NCBI RefSeq assembly: GCF_954871325.1
Contig: NC_088775.1
Location: 6,053,561 to 6,117,560 of the forward strand
Direction of reading: 5' to 3'
Source of the DNA: Gordionus sp. m RMFG-2023
Taxonomy: Eukaryota; Nematomorpha; Gordioida; Chordodea; Parachordodidae
DNA length: 64,000 bases
In this document: piece by piece, positions 36,801 through 57,947 of the stretch
Numbering within the stretch: position 1 is the stretch's first letter
Layout of the letters: each line of letters opens with the position of its first letter
Made by a program: the position numbers and the translations under genes
The notes under the pieces: model-generated
The model's database searches: none
The model's input: the letters and a program-made list of their open reading frames with translations, nothing else
Told to the model about the DNA's origin: nothing

Positions 36801-37264
36801 TGAACAAATCTCTAAAAGAAGCTCACCAAGCCACCGCTTCTATGGGTAAATTTTCGGCGAAAATTAACCCTTTCCCATCAAATACCAAGAATAAGTTAGC
36901 CAATAATGCAAAAGACAACGTAAACAAAATGCTGAAATCGATTAAGCCGAAGTCGGTAGCGATAGATACGAAACGCGAAAAAGAATGCCAACTAGATATC
37001 TTGCAAATGATGGCTAGGAAAGAACCCAAACTCAATAATTTGGACAAGTTGGCCAATTCTACTATCCAAAAACTGGATATGATCGACAAAGCTGCTAGGG
37101 CCGACAAGGATAAAAGCAAAAGTCAGATCAGGGCAAGCAACAAGGCTAAAAAGTATAAGATTGGCACCAATTCCAATGTGTTTGCCTTCAAGAAGAAAAG
37201 TGATTACAAGAAATTCCCTGTTAAAAAGGTCAAAGATGGCAAGAAACGTAAAAAAACGGACTGA
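33900..37264 (+). CDS. RRS1: Ribosome biogenesis regulatory protein RRS1, complete, 7 exons
   Basis: RRS1 works with RPF2 to bring the 5S RNP (5S rRNA, RPL5, RPL11) into pre-60S particles in the nucleolus. Exons read as 33900-33976, 34018-34087, 34132-34170, 34214-34252, 34300-34483, 36535-36695 and 36797-37264: 1038 nt, 345 residues, stop TGA. The start ATG gives MEIENCIFDIGNLLVYNPAP, matching the LEYDLGNLLASDPNP start of the family. Diagnostic blocks follow: CETRLPREKR, TKWEAFAKSKGIKDKKKERM, VFDEVTKSWKPAWGYNRAND, WLIELPDNA, then TASMGKFSAKI, KECQLDILQMMARKEPKLN and a lysine-rich nucleolar tail. All phases agree across junctions. Four introns are 41-47 bp; intron 5 is 2,051 bp and intron 6 is 101 bp. 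Intron 2 has no GT donor and needs GC-AG (AAG|GCATTA). Length is close to the animal proteins. Confidence 0.93.
34484..36534 (+). other. Large intron 5 of RRS1
   Basis: Donor GCAA|GTTTGC, acceptor TATAG|ATCC. About 2 kb of AT-rich sequence with small repeats (CCAGGCTGGG-type words near 34700-34790) and no second gene recognised. It contrasts with the 41-47 bp introns earlier in the same gene. Confidence 0.75.
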
Positions 37265-37313
37265 AAAATTTTAATACACTTATATATTCTATCTTGATTT
37301 AATAAGAGTTGTT

Positions 37314-37319
37314 AATAAA
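37314..37319 (+). terminator. Probable poly(A) signal of RRS1
   Basis: AATAAA 50 bp after the RRS1 stop codon. On the other strand a TTTATT at 37436-37441 (AATAAA in minus sense) is a candidate for the convergent protease gene, 180 bp past its stop. Confidence 0.5.
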
Positions 37320-37621
37320 TACTATGTTTTGATAACAATAAATAAATTGTATGCATTGAATGTAAAAATTTCAAAAAATAAATGAAATGGTTTTCACGGA
37401 TAATTACAAAAGAATTTTGTATACCTTGATGTAATTTTATTTTACAAAGAATTTGAAAACATATTCAACTGGTAAAAGACGTCACGTCACACTTTGTATA
37501 TAATTTTTTCTATCTTCATTTTGACTAATTTCTATTGAGTGGGTCTAATGCATAATGGTTTGTCAGCTATTTACAAAAAAAAATTGTTATAAGTAGTCAT
37601 AATAATCATTAAATTTAGGTA

Positions 37622-46259
<8,638 letters not shown>

Positions 46260-48715
46260 CTAATTATTATTATTTTTTTTTAAATATTAAAATAGATGTT
46301 TATAAAAAACATAGGATAAAATAGGTAAAATAAAATGGATGGATATATGACTCTTATCGTGATGAGCCTATGAGATGGATAGGGCTGAAATAATATACAA
46401 GTCACCATTAAATAAATTATAGTTATAGGCATGTGTTGTTTGATCCTACCCATTTATACCAAACCCTAAATATATAAATTAAACTGTGCTTTAAAAAAAT
46501 AAAAAATCTTATTGAGTTTTTAAAAGTTAAACTCGAGACTTTCCTCTAAAAGTTAATGCCTAAAGATCTAAATCTCGTCACGTTTACAATCGGCGAATAG
46601 CTTCATATACTGAAAACATTATTTGTAATTGGTTTAAATAAAACAAATTAACATTCAGGGCAAATACCAAAATGTCGGCTGGCTAGTGTGGATAGAAGGT
46701 GTGATGTTGGCTAAGATCCTACTCCAGTCTTAGATTCGTCCCATCAAAAAACATATTATATGGGTTAGGTTAGTATTGTTTTTTTTTAAAAAAAAAATTA
46801 CGGGCATATATCAGGGGGTCTTAAATTATATTTTTGAGTGGCCGGCTAGGTCGGTCTGTACTCATAGTTGGGTAATTACTAATTTTTTACCCGTACCCCG
46901 AAACAATTACTTTGGCCTTCTGGGTTTTTGTCAAAATTATATCAGCTCAAATTTGATAAAAAAAACAACTAATATTAATTAAAACGCCTTTAATGTTAGA
47001 AAATTTTCTCCGGCGCGCGTCTACAGATTGAGCCGTATCAATCTACATTTAGCCATTACCCAATTGTAGTCTGTACCAATGAATTCTCAAATATGTAATA
47101 ATGATTAGTTTTTTTTAAAATATATTTTAGATTGCGTCCAAAATCTGTTTTTAAAATTTAAAGTTTCAAAACTTTCAGAAATTTTATTTTTGAAGAAATC
47201 GAGGGTTATATTTTTTTTTGGAAATATATTTTGGACATGGTTTTATTTTAATATTATTTATTTTCATATTAAATTTTGGACACCGATTTCAGATAAAAGA
47301 AATATATTAACATTTTATTTTTATTTTTGAATTTTTATATAAAAATTTTTTTTCATAGTTTCACCTGCATGACACATAAATTAGCAACTACAAGAATCAA
47401 GACAATTTAAAAAAAAAAAATTAATTAATTTTTTACAAGATAAATGAAGGTTATAATATTTTTATATAATTCTTTTAATTTAACATTTTATTTTTAATAT
47501 ATAAATGTGATTTTTTATAAATTATAGATCAAAGTCAAGGAAATTAGTTCAAAGATATTAATTTAATTTATTTTTCTTTTTAAACGTAAAAAAAATTAAG
47601 AAGTGAAATTTATATTTTAAAAAAAATTTTAATTTTTTTTTTGAAAAGGAAGTCTAAAATATATTTTGACACAAACAAAAGCTCTGCAACACTTGTTATA
47701 GTGATAGCGGCGTATTTGGCGGGGGGGGGGTGGTGGTGTTGCAACTACGCATGATAGGGCAAATTTTAGCGGATAAAAATATTTAAATATTGATAGGACG
47801 GTTAAAAATATTTATAAAACAGCTGGCGAGCGGGTGAGTAAAGGTTGCAATATTTTTTGGACAAATTGATTTTTTTTAAATATGATTAATGAAAGAATAG
47901 TTTATAAAAATATTATTTTAATCCTTCCTAAAATATAAGTTTTATTATATTTTTTTTTTCAACTTATGTGAATTATTTGAAATGAAAAATAAATAAATAA
48001 ACTTTAAAAAAAATATACATATATTTAAAAAGAAATTTATGGAAATATTGAAAGTTTAAAAAATAGGCTAACCCAACAAATATGACAATCTTCAAACATT
48101 GGTCCGGCGTAGGCGGACTAACCAAATTTTCTTAAATTTTAATTGCGTGCAATTGAATATATAATTGCATATTCATAGAGAATATCAAATATCGGCCTAC
48201 ATTACTGCAAACCTTAACTGACCAAATTTTAACGCCCGTAAAAATGTTGAAATAGGTCATTTATACGGTTTTGCCGTGAATATTTATCCACATTGTGACA
48301 TTAAATCTTGAATAGTATATATAGATATATTAGTTTAAGGTAACGTAAGGAGGTTCAAAAACAGACTCCATGGAAAATTTACCAACAAAACCTTACTGTG
48401 ACTGAGTATAAAACATTTTCTAAAGGATGAGAATGTAAAATTTCAGGAAATAAAATAGAAATTTTAATATTTATCTATCAATATTACTCTCTTAGTTAAA
48501 CAAAACACTAAAATTTAGTCTTTTAATATTTTAAAAAATACAATTTTTTTTTCAAAAAAACTTAGCTTTCCCCTATATAAAATTTTAATGACGCCATAAA
48601 TATATACCCAAGGAATACCTGGCTAATTATAAGGAAAATAATATTATACGGGACTTATAAATCCTGATATTCCTAATAAGAGCAACAACTGATTAAATAT
48701 TCTAGACCACTACAT
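46260..48715. other. A+T-rich region 5' of the protease gene
   Basis: Should contain or precede the missing first exon and promoter of the protease, which I could not identify. Inverted words at 46848-46880 and 47040-47078 (GTTGGGTAATTACT versus GCCATTACCCAATTG) suggest a ~230-bp decayed MITE. Confidence 0.4.
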
Positions 48716-48850
48716 AGTGTTGTTAAACGGCTCGTTTTGAGCCGATTTTTAAAAACACAAGATTTCGCTAATAGATGTCCAAACCTTTGTTCCTTCCACA
48801 AATATAATATTCAGGCTTGCGTAATATTATTCTCATAACTTAACAACACT
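48716..48850. mobile_element. 135-bp MITE, TIR AGTGTTGTTAA, 10-bp duplication
   Basis: Starts AGTGTTGTTAAACGGCTCG, ends CTTAACAACACT. Exact 10-bp direct repeat ACCACTACAT flanks it at 48706-48715 and 48851-48860. A duplication of 9-10 bp is typical of Mutator-like elements, though the TIR is short. The same terminus bounds the composite elements at 13147 and 20250. Confidence 0.85.
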
Positions 48851-48860
48851 ACCACTACAT

Positions 48861-51800
48861 AAAACTTATTTTTACAGGTTTGGCCTGATCTGAGATAAAA
48901 AAAAAATAAATATCCGTTCCATCGATAAGATCATTTAATTTCAAATCATATCCGGGGGAAAAATTAATTAATAACAAATATTGATGATCGTAAAATCATT
49001 TTAACATAAATTAGTCCATTTTTCTGATTGGCCCATCTAATAGCTGTGTAAATTAAGATTATCTTAAAATATTGTTTAATAAAAAAATTACTTGAAATTT
49101 ATCTGATACATTTTAAATAAATGAATAGAAAACAATAATTACCTGCATAAAAAAAAATATTAATTGTCGTCTATTTTGACCGAAATGGGACCAAAATCTT
49201 AAATCAAGGGAATCCCTCCACAAATATTGGATTGGGATAAAATAGATTTAACAAAGAAAAAGAGGGAAATATTGTAAGCGGTTGGAGGAAATTTATTTTT
49301 TTTCAAAATGGATGTTTTTCTTGAAAAATATATAACGAATAAATAATTTTAAATCAAAGTCGTCTGTTCATGGTCATGATCAAGAGTATAGTATTTTTTG
49401 AAACAATAATTTAGAATATTCTCGTTTATGACCAAAGTAATTTATTTCGATAATTATCCCCAAATCCTATAAAAACACTAAGGCCATATACCTACTGGTC
49501 TTTTATTTTCTTTTTCAAAATTTTAACTGTTATGATTAATAATTATTATATATAAAAAAATTGTCCACGGATTTCTTTCCAGAATAGAATACAGGGCTTA
49601 CCAATTTTTTAAAAAAAAATAAATAATATTCAAAATTATTAATTAGTATTGTATTGGGCAGTCTATATTTAAGAAACAGCGAAAAATTAAAAATTATTGT
49701 TTTTACTATCTTACCTCCTCTACATAAATTTAAAAATATAAGTTTTAAATCGAATACCGGTAGAAATAATCGAATATTTAATTCCCATACAAGTAAGGTA
49801 TATAGGTTTATATTCTTCATATAATAATAATTAATATTTTTGTAAAGTTAATTTAAATAAAATCAATTAAAAATAAAATATTTTATAAATAAATTATTTT
49901 ATTAAATTTTTTTTTTAAACAATAACAATAAGTTAGATAAAAATAAAAATGCTATTCGTTTCTTATTATTAATTTTTTGAAAACTAAAATATCTATATCA
50001 CTTTTTATTATATTCTTTATATTTTTAGTAGTTTAATTTTCTTTAAAATTTTTTCGCATTAAATAAGGCAAAAAAAGAAAAGAAAATGGGCTGAATCTTT
50101 TGATTGAGAGGAGGATATTCAATATTTAAAACCCATTTTTGAGGTGTATCTTTTTGAATGTAAAATTAATTTCCTCCGTATATAAGGGGTTTAATCATTT
50201 TGATTCTTGGAAGCAACAATTGGAATAAAATAGATATTTATTTTTTAATAAATTCTAGCCATTCATGGTGAGTGTTCATTGTATTTGAACTTCGCATAAA
50301 TATAAAAGTATCTCAAATCGCATGTTAAGAGTAGGTCTTTTTATCAGAGTTAGGTGTTAATCTATCTGGTCTTTTGTCAGCAGTCATTAATTCAAGAAAA
50401 CTGCATTGAAAATTTGAAACAGATAAATAGCATGATCTCCATCACCCTCCTTTGGGCAGAGTGTATTTTTGTGAGATGCTTCCTATAAGGGTAAAGCAAC
50501 TCTGATTTGGGCAGCATTACATTAGAATAGATTAAGTTAAGAAGCGTGCACTCAAAAGAAGATTCCATTTTTATGGCGAAGTATGAGAGGAAAAATATTG
50601 AGCATATAGTAGTCCTAGATTTAATAACCATGGTTTCGCTGGTCTTCCGAAGAGAGTGAATGCGAATTTTAATCTCTCTGAGTAAGACGAGATGGAAATT
50701 TTTCTTTTGTAAATCTAGTGGGACTAGGAAAAGAATAGAGTCAATTCCCGATTAAGTGAATATTATTTTTACTTTGATAACAAGAATTATTTGTCTCCAA
50801 AATACCAGAGAACAATAAAATTTTAGATAATTAAAATGTTTAATAAAGCCTGTAAAACATATAATGGCAATTACAACACTACATTCTCATCATGCTGTAA
50901 AAAGTTTATTAAATTAATGATATTAAGTGGATACTAGTTCCGTAAGTGATGTATTTTTAGATAAAAGATAAAAATAACTAGTTAAATAGATAAGTAAGTA
51001 AATAGTCTTTAAAATAAATTAAATATAATTATTATAAAATTAAAATCTTAATTAAAAATTTGATTAAACATTTATTTTGTTTAACTTACCTATTTTGATA
51101 ACCAATTGAAATTGGCATTACTATGTCTAATTTCTTTACAATTTCTGAGTTTAACTACAGAGTATTTTATTTTAAATGATATTATTTTCTATAAAGTTTA
51201 TATTTATTTGCCTACATCCTAGAACAATCAATAATTGTGCAAGTGTGCTTAATTGCTTAGTTAATACATATTGCCTAAGAAATAAGTGTAATAAGCAGCG
51301 ACTACAACAGGATTTACACTGAATGCAAATCCCCTTTAAATACCTAAGCCTACTCAAAAAATTTTTGTTTTCCATTATCAAGTACACCTTTTTAATTATA
51401 CTAGTACACATTTCAATTATTTTAAAAAGAATAATTTAAATTATTTTAGCTCTACTACCAACTATCAAAAAATTGTAAATATAAAAAAATTATTTTTTAG
51501 ATCATGAATTTAATTAAAAACTTCTTCATTTACAATAAATGCATTATTATACAATATTGTTTGGCATGAATATGAGTTTGATGAGAATGTCTAAAGCTTA
51601 TAAATTACATTTAAAAGGATTGCAGAAAGTTTAATTTGGAAAATAATGTCTATGATTGTTTGCAATATATAGATTTGGTCGATGATCAGCAATATTATTG
51701 TATTATAATAGGTCTATAATAAAGGTAGTCATTTTTACAGCAATATAATTTGTCCTATTTCATGTAAAAATTTAACAGATAACCCCCAATTATTTTTATT

Positions 51801-52180
51801 ATCCTCCTTAAAGGCATATACCCCCTATTCCTCTCAAAATAAATTGGATGCAAACTGTTCCTTCCCTCCCACTCCTCCGCTCATATAGAGGCTAGTAATA
51901 TGTCATAAAATAATGTCGGTTATTTGTAGAGTAGGTATTCATATTTCAAGTAAAAATAAATTTCCCAAATTTAAAGAACGTAAATTATTTAAAGTTTGAA
52001 AATAGAAGAATCATTTGTTGAACGAGTTTTTTAATTCCAGTATGTGGCTTTAATACCTATCCTATAAATAAAATAATTTATCCAAATACCATATTTTTTA
52101 TTAGATTTATCATAATATTTTATGCCAACTCACTTAAAGAGCAAAGATACACATTAATATTTTTACACAAAAATATCAAA
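48861..52180. other. A+T-rich region without a firm gene
   Basis: 50340-50760 is less AT-rich. On its minus strand an ATG at 50631 in good context starts MVIKSRTTICSIFFLSYFAI, signal-peptide-like, followed by a possible donor. 51172-51411 (-) is an open, unrecognised frame. 51535-51850 is the second copy of the old repeat seen at 33575-33840. Confidence 0.35.
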
Positions 52181-52384
52181 GGTGGTTTTCGGGTTTGGAC
52201 TCCTGCCAGAGCAAAATTTTTTTTTTAGATTATACGTTCAAAAGACTTAAGAGTGACTTTATATCAAATATATACCATTAATATTAATATTTTTCTGGTT
52301 TTGATGTTTGTGGAAGGATATTATATTACTATTTAAATTATTCTGGATAGTATTATTATAAAGTCATCGAGAATAACCTACTAA

Positions 52385-54505
52385 CAGGGTTGGGCAAATT
52401 TTCAGAAAATTGTATTCGGATACAGATACTTTATAAAATTTTGTATTTAAGATACAAGATACTAGATACTTTAGAAAAATTTCAATAAGATATAAGATAC
52501 AAGATACTTGTATTTTTTTTATAAAAAAATATCTAAGATACACGATACTTTTTTAAAAAACTTTAAATAGTCAAAATCAAATGTATAAAGCTTAATTTCT
52601 TATCTATAATATAAATTTATAAAAAAATATTTAAAATAAATTGTTGAAAATAACAAATTTATTATAAAAGATAATGCGATATTCCATTTAATAATTATAT
52701 AATTAGTAAATAATAATAAATCAGCTTCATAAATCAGCATTATTTTTTAATATTATTAATTTTTCAAATGATTTATCGTTCAATCTTTGACGATTTGATC
52801 TATTAACCATATTAGCAAAGCTAAATAATCTTTCAAAGGGGCTGAGGAGGGTAATATTGTGTTATATTTAATAAATATTTCTTTTATATATTTATAACTA
52901 TTTAACATATTTATACTCCGCATGTCATCTTTCATATAAGTTAGTACCTCTATTTCAATATCATTTATTGAATTATTAGAATTGGATGTGGTACTTTTAA
53001 GGCAAAAGTAATCATCATCTTCATCAATTGAAGATTTTGTTGAAGTATTAATTTCAATATTATTTTTAAAAACAATTAAAACTTCATGTAATAACAAATC
53101 AAGGTATTTTTTTTCTTTTTCACCATCAATCCAACGATTTTTAAAATAGAGATGAGAAATAGTTGCCAAAAATGCACTTTTAACATTGTTATCAATATCA
53201 TATATATTTTTAAATCTTTTATTTAAATAATTTTCTATGGCAACAGCTAATGGTTTGCAAAATTGTAGATTGGTTTGAATTAAATTTGTAATTTTATTTT
53301 AACGACATTTAAAATTGGAGCTGATTTTCCATAATAGCAGTTGATTTCACTCTGTATTTTGTCAATCGCTATAGCCAATGGGGCCATTATATTGCAATAT
53401 TCTTCTAAATATTGAATTTCAATATCTCTTAATTTAAGAAATTCTAATTTTTGACATAATTTAGGAAGTTCGCCTTTAAATTTTAATAAACTATGAAGAC
53501 TATCATACAAACTATTCCATCTAGTGCAACAAGGTGTAACTAATTGTTTTCCTAAAACTGCTTTGATAAGTTCTGCAGTTTTAGGCCTATTATTTGCATT
53601 CCATAGTTTAGTACATTTAGCTATTGCAGGATGATGAATTTTAGAAATGTTAGGAGAATCCTTAATAGCTCTCTCGACATCTGTTGTGGCAATTTTACCG
53701 TATGGCACAAACAACGAATTTGTTGAGGCAATGTTATTGAGGCTTCTTTAGACCCTTAAATAAACAAATAAATAATTTTATTTGAATAAAAATTTTTACA
53801 AAATTTACAATATCATAATAACTTTTAAAGAAGTATTAAATAATACTTTCAATGATTTCGAATTCTATACATTCATCATCATTGATGTCAAAGTCATTCT
53901 CTACAGCTTCCATAGAATATCAAAACTCCTTGAAAGCTTTCTTAAAATTAGAGCCGTTATCTGTAACAGTTGCTATAACTTTTTCGTCAATAGCAAAGTC
54001 ACGATGAATTTCTTTATTATGATCATCTTGAAGTACTTCAAAAAATTTGCCATTAAGTATGCTTAGTTTAAATTTATTGTTATAATTTTCGGTTGAAGAA
54101 TCATCTGAAGACGAAGATAAACATATTATTCTATTTTCTTCTTCCATAATTTTAAAATAGACAGATATAAAACGATTCAAATATGGTAGTTTTAATTGTT
54201 AGCAAATTGCTATATGACGACCAACGTCATATATCAAAAATTATCTTAAAATATCTAAATTTTGATTAAATTTTTCATTTAAATCTTAAAACAATATCAT
54301 TTTTAATTTTAATACTATTTAAATTAACCAATATAAATTTTTTTTAAAGTATCTGTATCTTTTTGAATACAAACTTGGTTAAGATACAAATACTTTTAAA
54401 TAATATGTATCTTAGATACTGGATACAAGATACTTTCCAAAATTTTAAAAAAAGATATGTATCTTGTATCTTAGATACAAATATCCGCGATACTGCCCAA
54501 CCCTG
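52385..54505 (-). mobile_element. 2.1-kb hAT transposon, TIR CAGGGTTGGGCA
   Basis: Starts CAGGGTTGGGCAAATTTTC and ends ACTGCCCAACCCTG, flanked by CCTACTAA (52377-52384) and CTTACTAA (54506-54513), an 8-bp duplication with one change. The uninterrupted MITE at 10794 has TCTACTAA at this point. Subterminal regions are dense in AAGATACAAGATAC words in opposing orientation. Confidence 0.92.
52745..54170 (-). pseudogene. hAT transposase, frameshifted
   Basis: Minus-strand pieces in order: a serine/acid-rich start (IICLSSSSDDSS), ATVTDNGSNFKKAFKEF, then AIAKCTKLWNANNRPKTAEL with TPCCTRWNSLYDSLHSLLKF (CTRWNS motif), then FIKYNTILPSSAP and, after a frame change, an ERLF/LNDKSFEKL-like end. This is the full domain order of a hAT transposase. 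At least three frame breaks or stops separate the parts. Confidence 0.85.
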
Positions 54506-54712
54506 CTTACTAAATTATAATAACATATTATTGATGCATTTAAAATATATATTTATTATAAATTATCGATGATATAGTTATGATTTGTAAGATAAACCCG
54601 GCCGAAGGCAGGCAAAAGGGCCGAAAGCCCGTTAAAGGGGTTGGGGGGCGAAGCCCCACAGGCTCTTATATGTATGGACCCACTCTAAGGAAAATTCTTA
54701 GCTACGCCACTG

Positions 54713-55646
54713 TCTTGAGGGAATAACAAACTTTACTTCTTTCAGTTAAAAAAAAACAATTATATTCAATTACAATCCTTTTGGAAAATATAATCTACTA
54801 ATATTTTAGGGCTAATTTTTATGATATCTATCATATTCTAAACCCTTCTTAAAAGAAAGGTAATTTTATAATTTACTTTATTAAATACTGAGCATAAAAT
54901 AATATATGTTATCTATATCTAGAAAATGATTTGTCAAAATATAAATAGATAAAAATTTTTATTAATTTCCATTGTTCTTTCATTATTGTTGGTAGCATTG
55001 TTTTATTTTGTATTTTGTTTCTTGTCATTTTTATAATTTATAATTTATTTTTGAATGTTTGAAAATTTTTTTTAAAAAATATTTAGGATAGTTTATATTT
55101 CCTCCTTTTTTTATGTTTTTGAACTACTTATTTATTCTTCATCCCTAGTACAAGCAAAAAATATAATTGGTCAGCGATTCTTTTAAGTTCAAAATTATTT
55201 TATTCATATATCTACAATGGAAAGAAATTTCATATTATGGAGCTTGTAGTTAGTGTTGTTAAGCCAGTTTTGGGTCGATTTTTTAAAACGGCTCGATTAA
55301 GATCTAACTAATTATTTAAGCATCGAGATTTAGCAAATAGATGTCCAAGTATTTCTGGCAGTTATATGAAAAACCTATAAGCTTTTATAATTTTATTATG
55401 GTCATAAACTTAACGGGCCATTTTTTAAGATCAACCCGAATCGGGATTTTTAACAAACCAAGTTACAATCTGCTAATATGGGCATCTGGATACATAATAT
55501 TCCATATTTTAGATCTTTTACCAATTCATTAATAGTTATGGTAATTGATATACTTATTATCTTTTATAAGAACTTCTTAGAAAAGCGTATAACGCCATCT
55601 ATATTTAATATGATTTTCTACGGAAAGAGTCTTAGGCTAATGTCTA
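54713..55646. other. A+T-rich spacer with an AGTGTTGTTAA relic
   Basis: 55253 reads TAGTGTTGTTAAGCCAGTTT, and 55325-55350 TTTAGCAAATAGATGTCCAA, as in the MITE at 48716; the right end near 55455 (TTTTTAACAAACC) is decayed. Confidence 0.4.
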
Positions 55647-56596
55647 ATGATTGATTTAGAAAAAGTTAATCTTAGAAATAAGGAAAGAAATGAGAATTTT
55701 GAAGTTTTATTGTGCTATTTTATCTTTTATTATAAAAATATATAGAATTATAATGAGTCTCCTGAAATAAAATATCTTTATCGAGATTCAGATAATTATA
55801 TTCAGGAGATATCTGGTACTATACAAAATTAAATTCTAAATATCATATTTAATCTATAGAATTATATACATATAGTGAAGAAAGTGAATATAAAAAGAAT
55901 AAAGAATATTTTTATGAATACTTTGGAAACAAAAAATGGCTTACATCAAAATTGCTTGAAAAAGATCAATTTTTACACTTTATTTTAGATAAACTTGAAC
56001 AAAAGGATGACCAAAATGAAATTAAAATATTAAGATCATTACTATATTTATGTCAAGGTTTGTAAGATTTTATAATTAATATATTACTTTACATTAGGAA
56101 ATTTTGATGAGTGCAGAACTTCTAATGATTTAGTTGCCTCACTAAAGTACAATAGTGTTTTACTATATAAAAGAGGGCTATTTTGCTCATTGATTAAAAT
56201 TCTCTTCTATGAAATCCAAAAAGAGTACAGATAATTTTTTTTTGTGTTTAGTACTTATTATTTAGTCCCAAATACTTTGACAATGATTGTCACTTGGAAA
56301 CAAACCAGTATCTTAGAATTGTGCTATCAATTCTTTATTCTATTTTGGAAACCTTGAGAAGCATAGATAATAATGATACAGAATATATTGACCAACGCAA
56401 AAATTTTTTAGAAAATATTATAAGTTCTAATCTACACATTATCAAATAATATAAACATGCTATAGATAACCATATTTCTGATAATGAAAACTCATTAGTG
56501 GTCTGCTTATTTACTTTGCTCAACAAGTTTTGCAGTATTTCATCACCTCATATCCCAGTCCGTAAAGTTTTGTTATTACTCTGGAAAATAATATTA
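55647..56596 (+). CDS. STRIP1/2 (striatin-interacting protein) N-terminal half, 6 exons
   Basis: STRIP is a scaffold of the STRIPAK PP2A-kinase complex. Exons: 55647-55703, 55746-55815, 55860-56057, 56098-56224, 56266-56423, 56466-56596, joined by introns of 42, 44, 40, 41 and 42 bp. Start MIDLEKVNLRNKERNENFEN, then YNESPEIKYLYRDSDN (family SESPDLEFEYADTD), ELYTYSEESEY (ELYSYTEGPEF), NKKWL, ILRSLLYLCQGNF (RAILYLAQGTF), LKYNSVLL, LSILYSILETLRS, DNENSLVVCLF, LLNKFCS, VRKVLLLLWKIIL (KKVLLLLWKTVL). A TAA at 56447-56449 is in frame only if the last 42-bp intron is retained; splicing 56424-56465 removes it and improves the family alignment. The exon ends at a GTAATT donor; the following two thirds of the protein were not found on this strand. 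Confidence 0.85.
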
Positions 56597-57947
56597 GTAA
56601 TTTAATTTATTTAAATTATTATATTAAATTTTTTGATATTGTTCTTTATATCAACCCAGGGTTTATCATGATTTTTCAAAATTGTCACATATTGCATTAT
56701 ATTTTTTGATTTAAATAATGAGTATCATTTTGATATGATCACTAAGGTACTATAATAAAAACATTTCATTATTTAAGAGTTCTTTATATAAACCATGTGG
56801 TATCACTCTAACCATTAAGTTGATTATTAAGCAAAGCTATTATGTTAATTGATATTTTCTGGGAAGGCAGGTAAGGAAAAAGTAAAAAATTTATTTAATT
56901 TAATTTATCATTTTTTTATTACAATTACTACCACTGAAGATATTTAAATTTTACCTATATATATATTATTATTTTAATACTATTTACATATTAACATTTG
57001 CAAAAATTAGGATAATTTAAAAGGTCATTAAATAAATTTAAAAGAAAAGATTTTTACAAAAAGGTCATTAATTACAAAGTAAAAAATATGCAAATTATAT
57101 ATTAACATTAATATATCTTCTAAACTTTAATAATATTATTCTAATGGAATTGCTAAACTCAGATCATAGGCCTACAAATGAAAATTTTTTATTAGCCCAA
57201 GCTTGTCCGTGATCTATGGCAAAAATTATACTTGAGGCCAGCCCATTATTGACCAAGGTCTAATTTAAAAAGGAACATATATGGAAGAAATTTTGAATTC
57301 AAGTAAGTAATAAATTGAAATATTTAGCAATAACCTTGATGGTTTAGATGTTAATAACCTTGATGGTTTAGATGTTTATCTATTTTGTTACAAAATATGA
57401 TATGAAGATGAAAATTAAATTGGTAGACTTACATATTATTTTTGTTCACCAGTTATTTATTTTATCGAGATTCAATAATTTTTGTTTTAAATTCATTTTA
57501 ATATTCTTTCATATTATTTAAGAATGGAGATTATTATATTCAATATAGTTTTCTTATATTTTTAAAATAGATAGTTATTATCTTTAGACATAACCTAAAG
57601 TATTTTAAAAAAATTTTTATATTTAGGATAAATGTTTATTTTGACCCTACAATTACAAAATAAATATAGATCTTTTATATCATTTTTTTTTACTTATGTT
57701 GAATAAAATAGTAAAAATATAAATTTCTATTTAATTTTACAGGTCCAACTTGTTTAAGATGAATATTTTCTACCTAATTTTTTAAACTCATCTTATATTT
57801 ACGATATTCAATCAGACAATAAAAGAAGAATGAATAGGAAGAAAATATAACTTTAATTATATTTTGGTCCACTGGGCTTATATGTTTTAGTGGTGACGTT
57901 ACCACTGGTCTAGCCCGCCATTTAAATTTGATATATATATATAACAT
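56597..57947. other. A+T-rich sequence after the last seen STRIP exon
   Basis: Presumably intron. No exon with the expected LGG...LPPLPED sequence is visible. 57335-57380 is a 25-bp duplication (AACCTTGATGGTTTAGATGT). Confidence 0.45.

Larger units (their letters stand above)
52181..54712. mobile_element. CAGTGGCGTAGC MITE copy split by a hAT insertion
   Basis: The left part from 52181 (GGTGGTTTTCGGGTTTGGAC) and the right part to 54712 (TTAGCTACGCCACTG) match the intact MITE at 10794-11140. The first ~18 bp of the left TIR are lost. The hAT at 52385-54505 interrupts it. Confidence 0.9.

Noticed and set aside
36823-37119. Minus-strand frame of 98 codons
   Set aside because: Antisense shadow of the last RRS1 exon.
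56447-56449. In-frame TAA suggesting that the STRIP copy is a pseudogene
   Set aside because: It lies inside a 42-bp GT-AG interval of the same size class as the other introns in the gene. Removing it keeps the frame and improves the match to the family.
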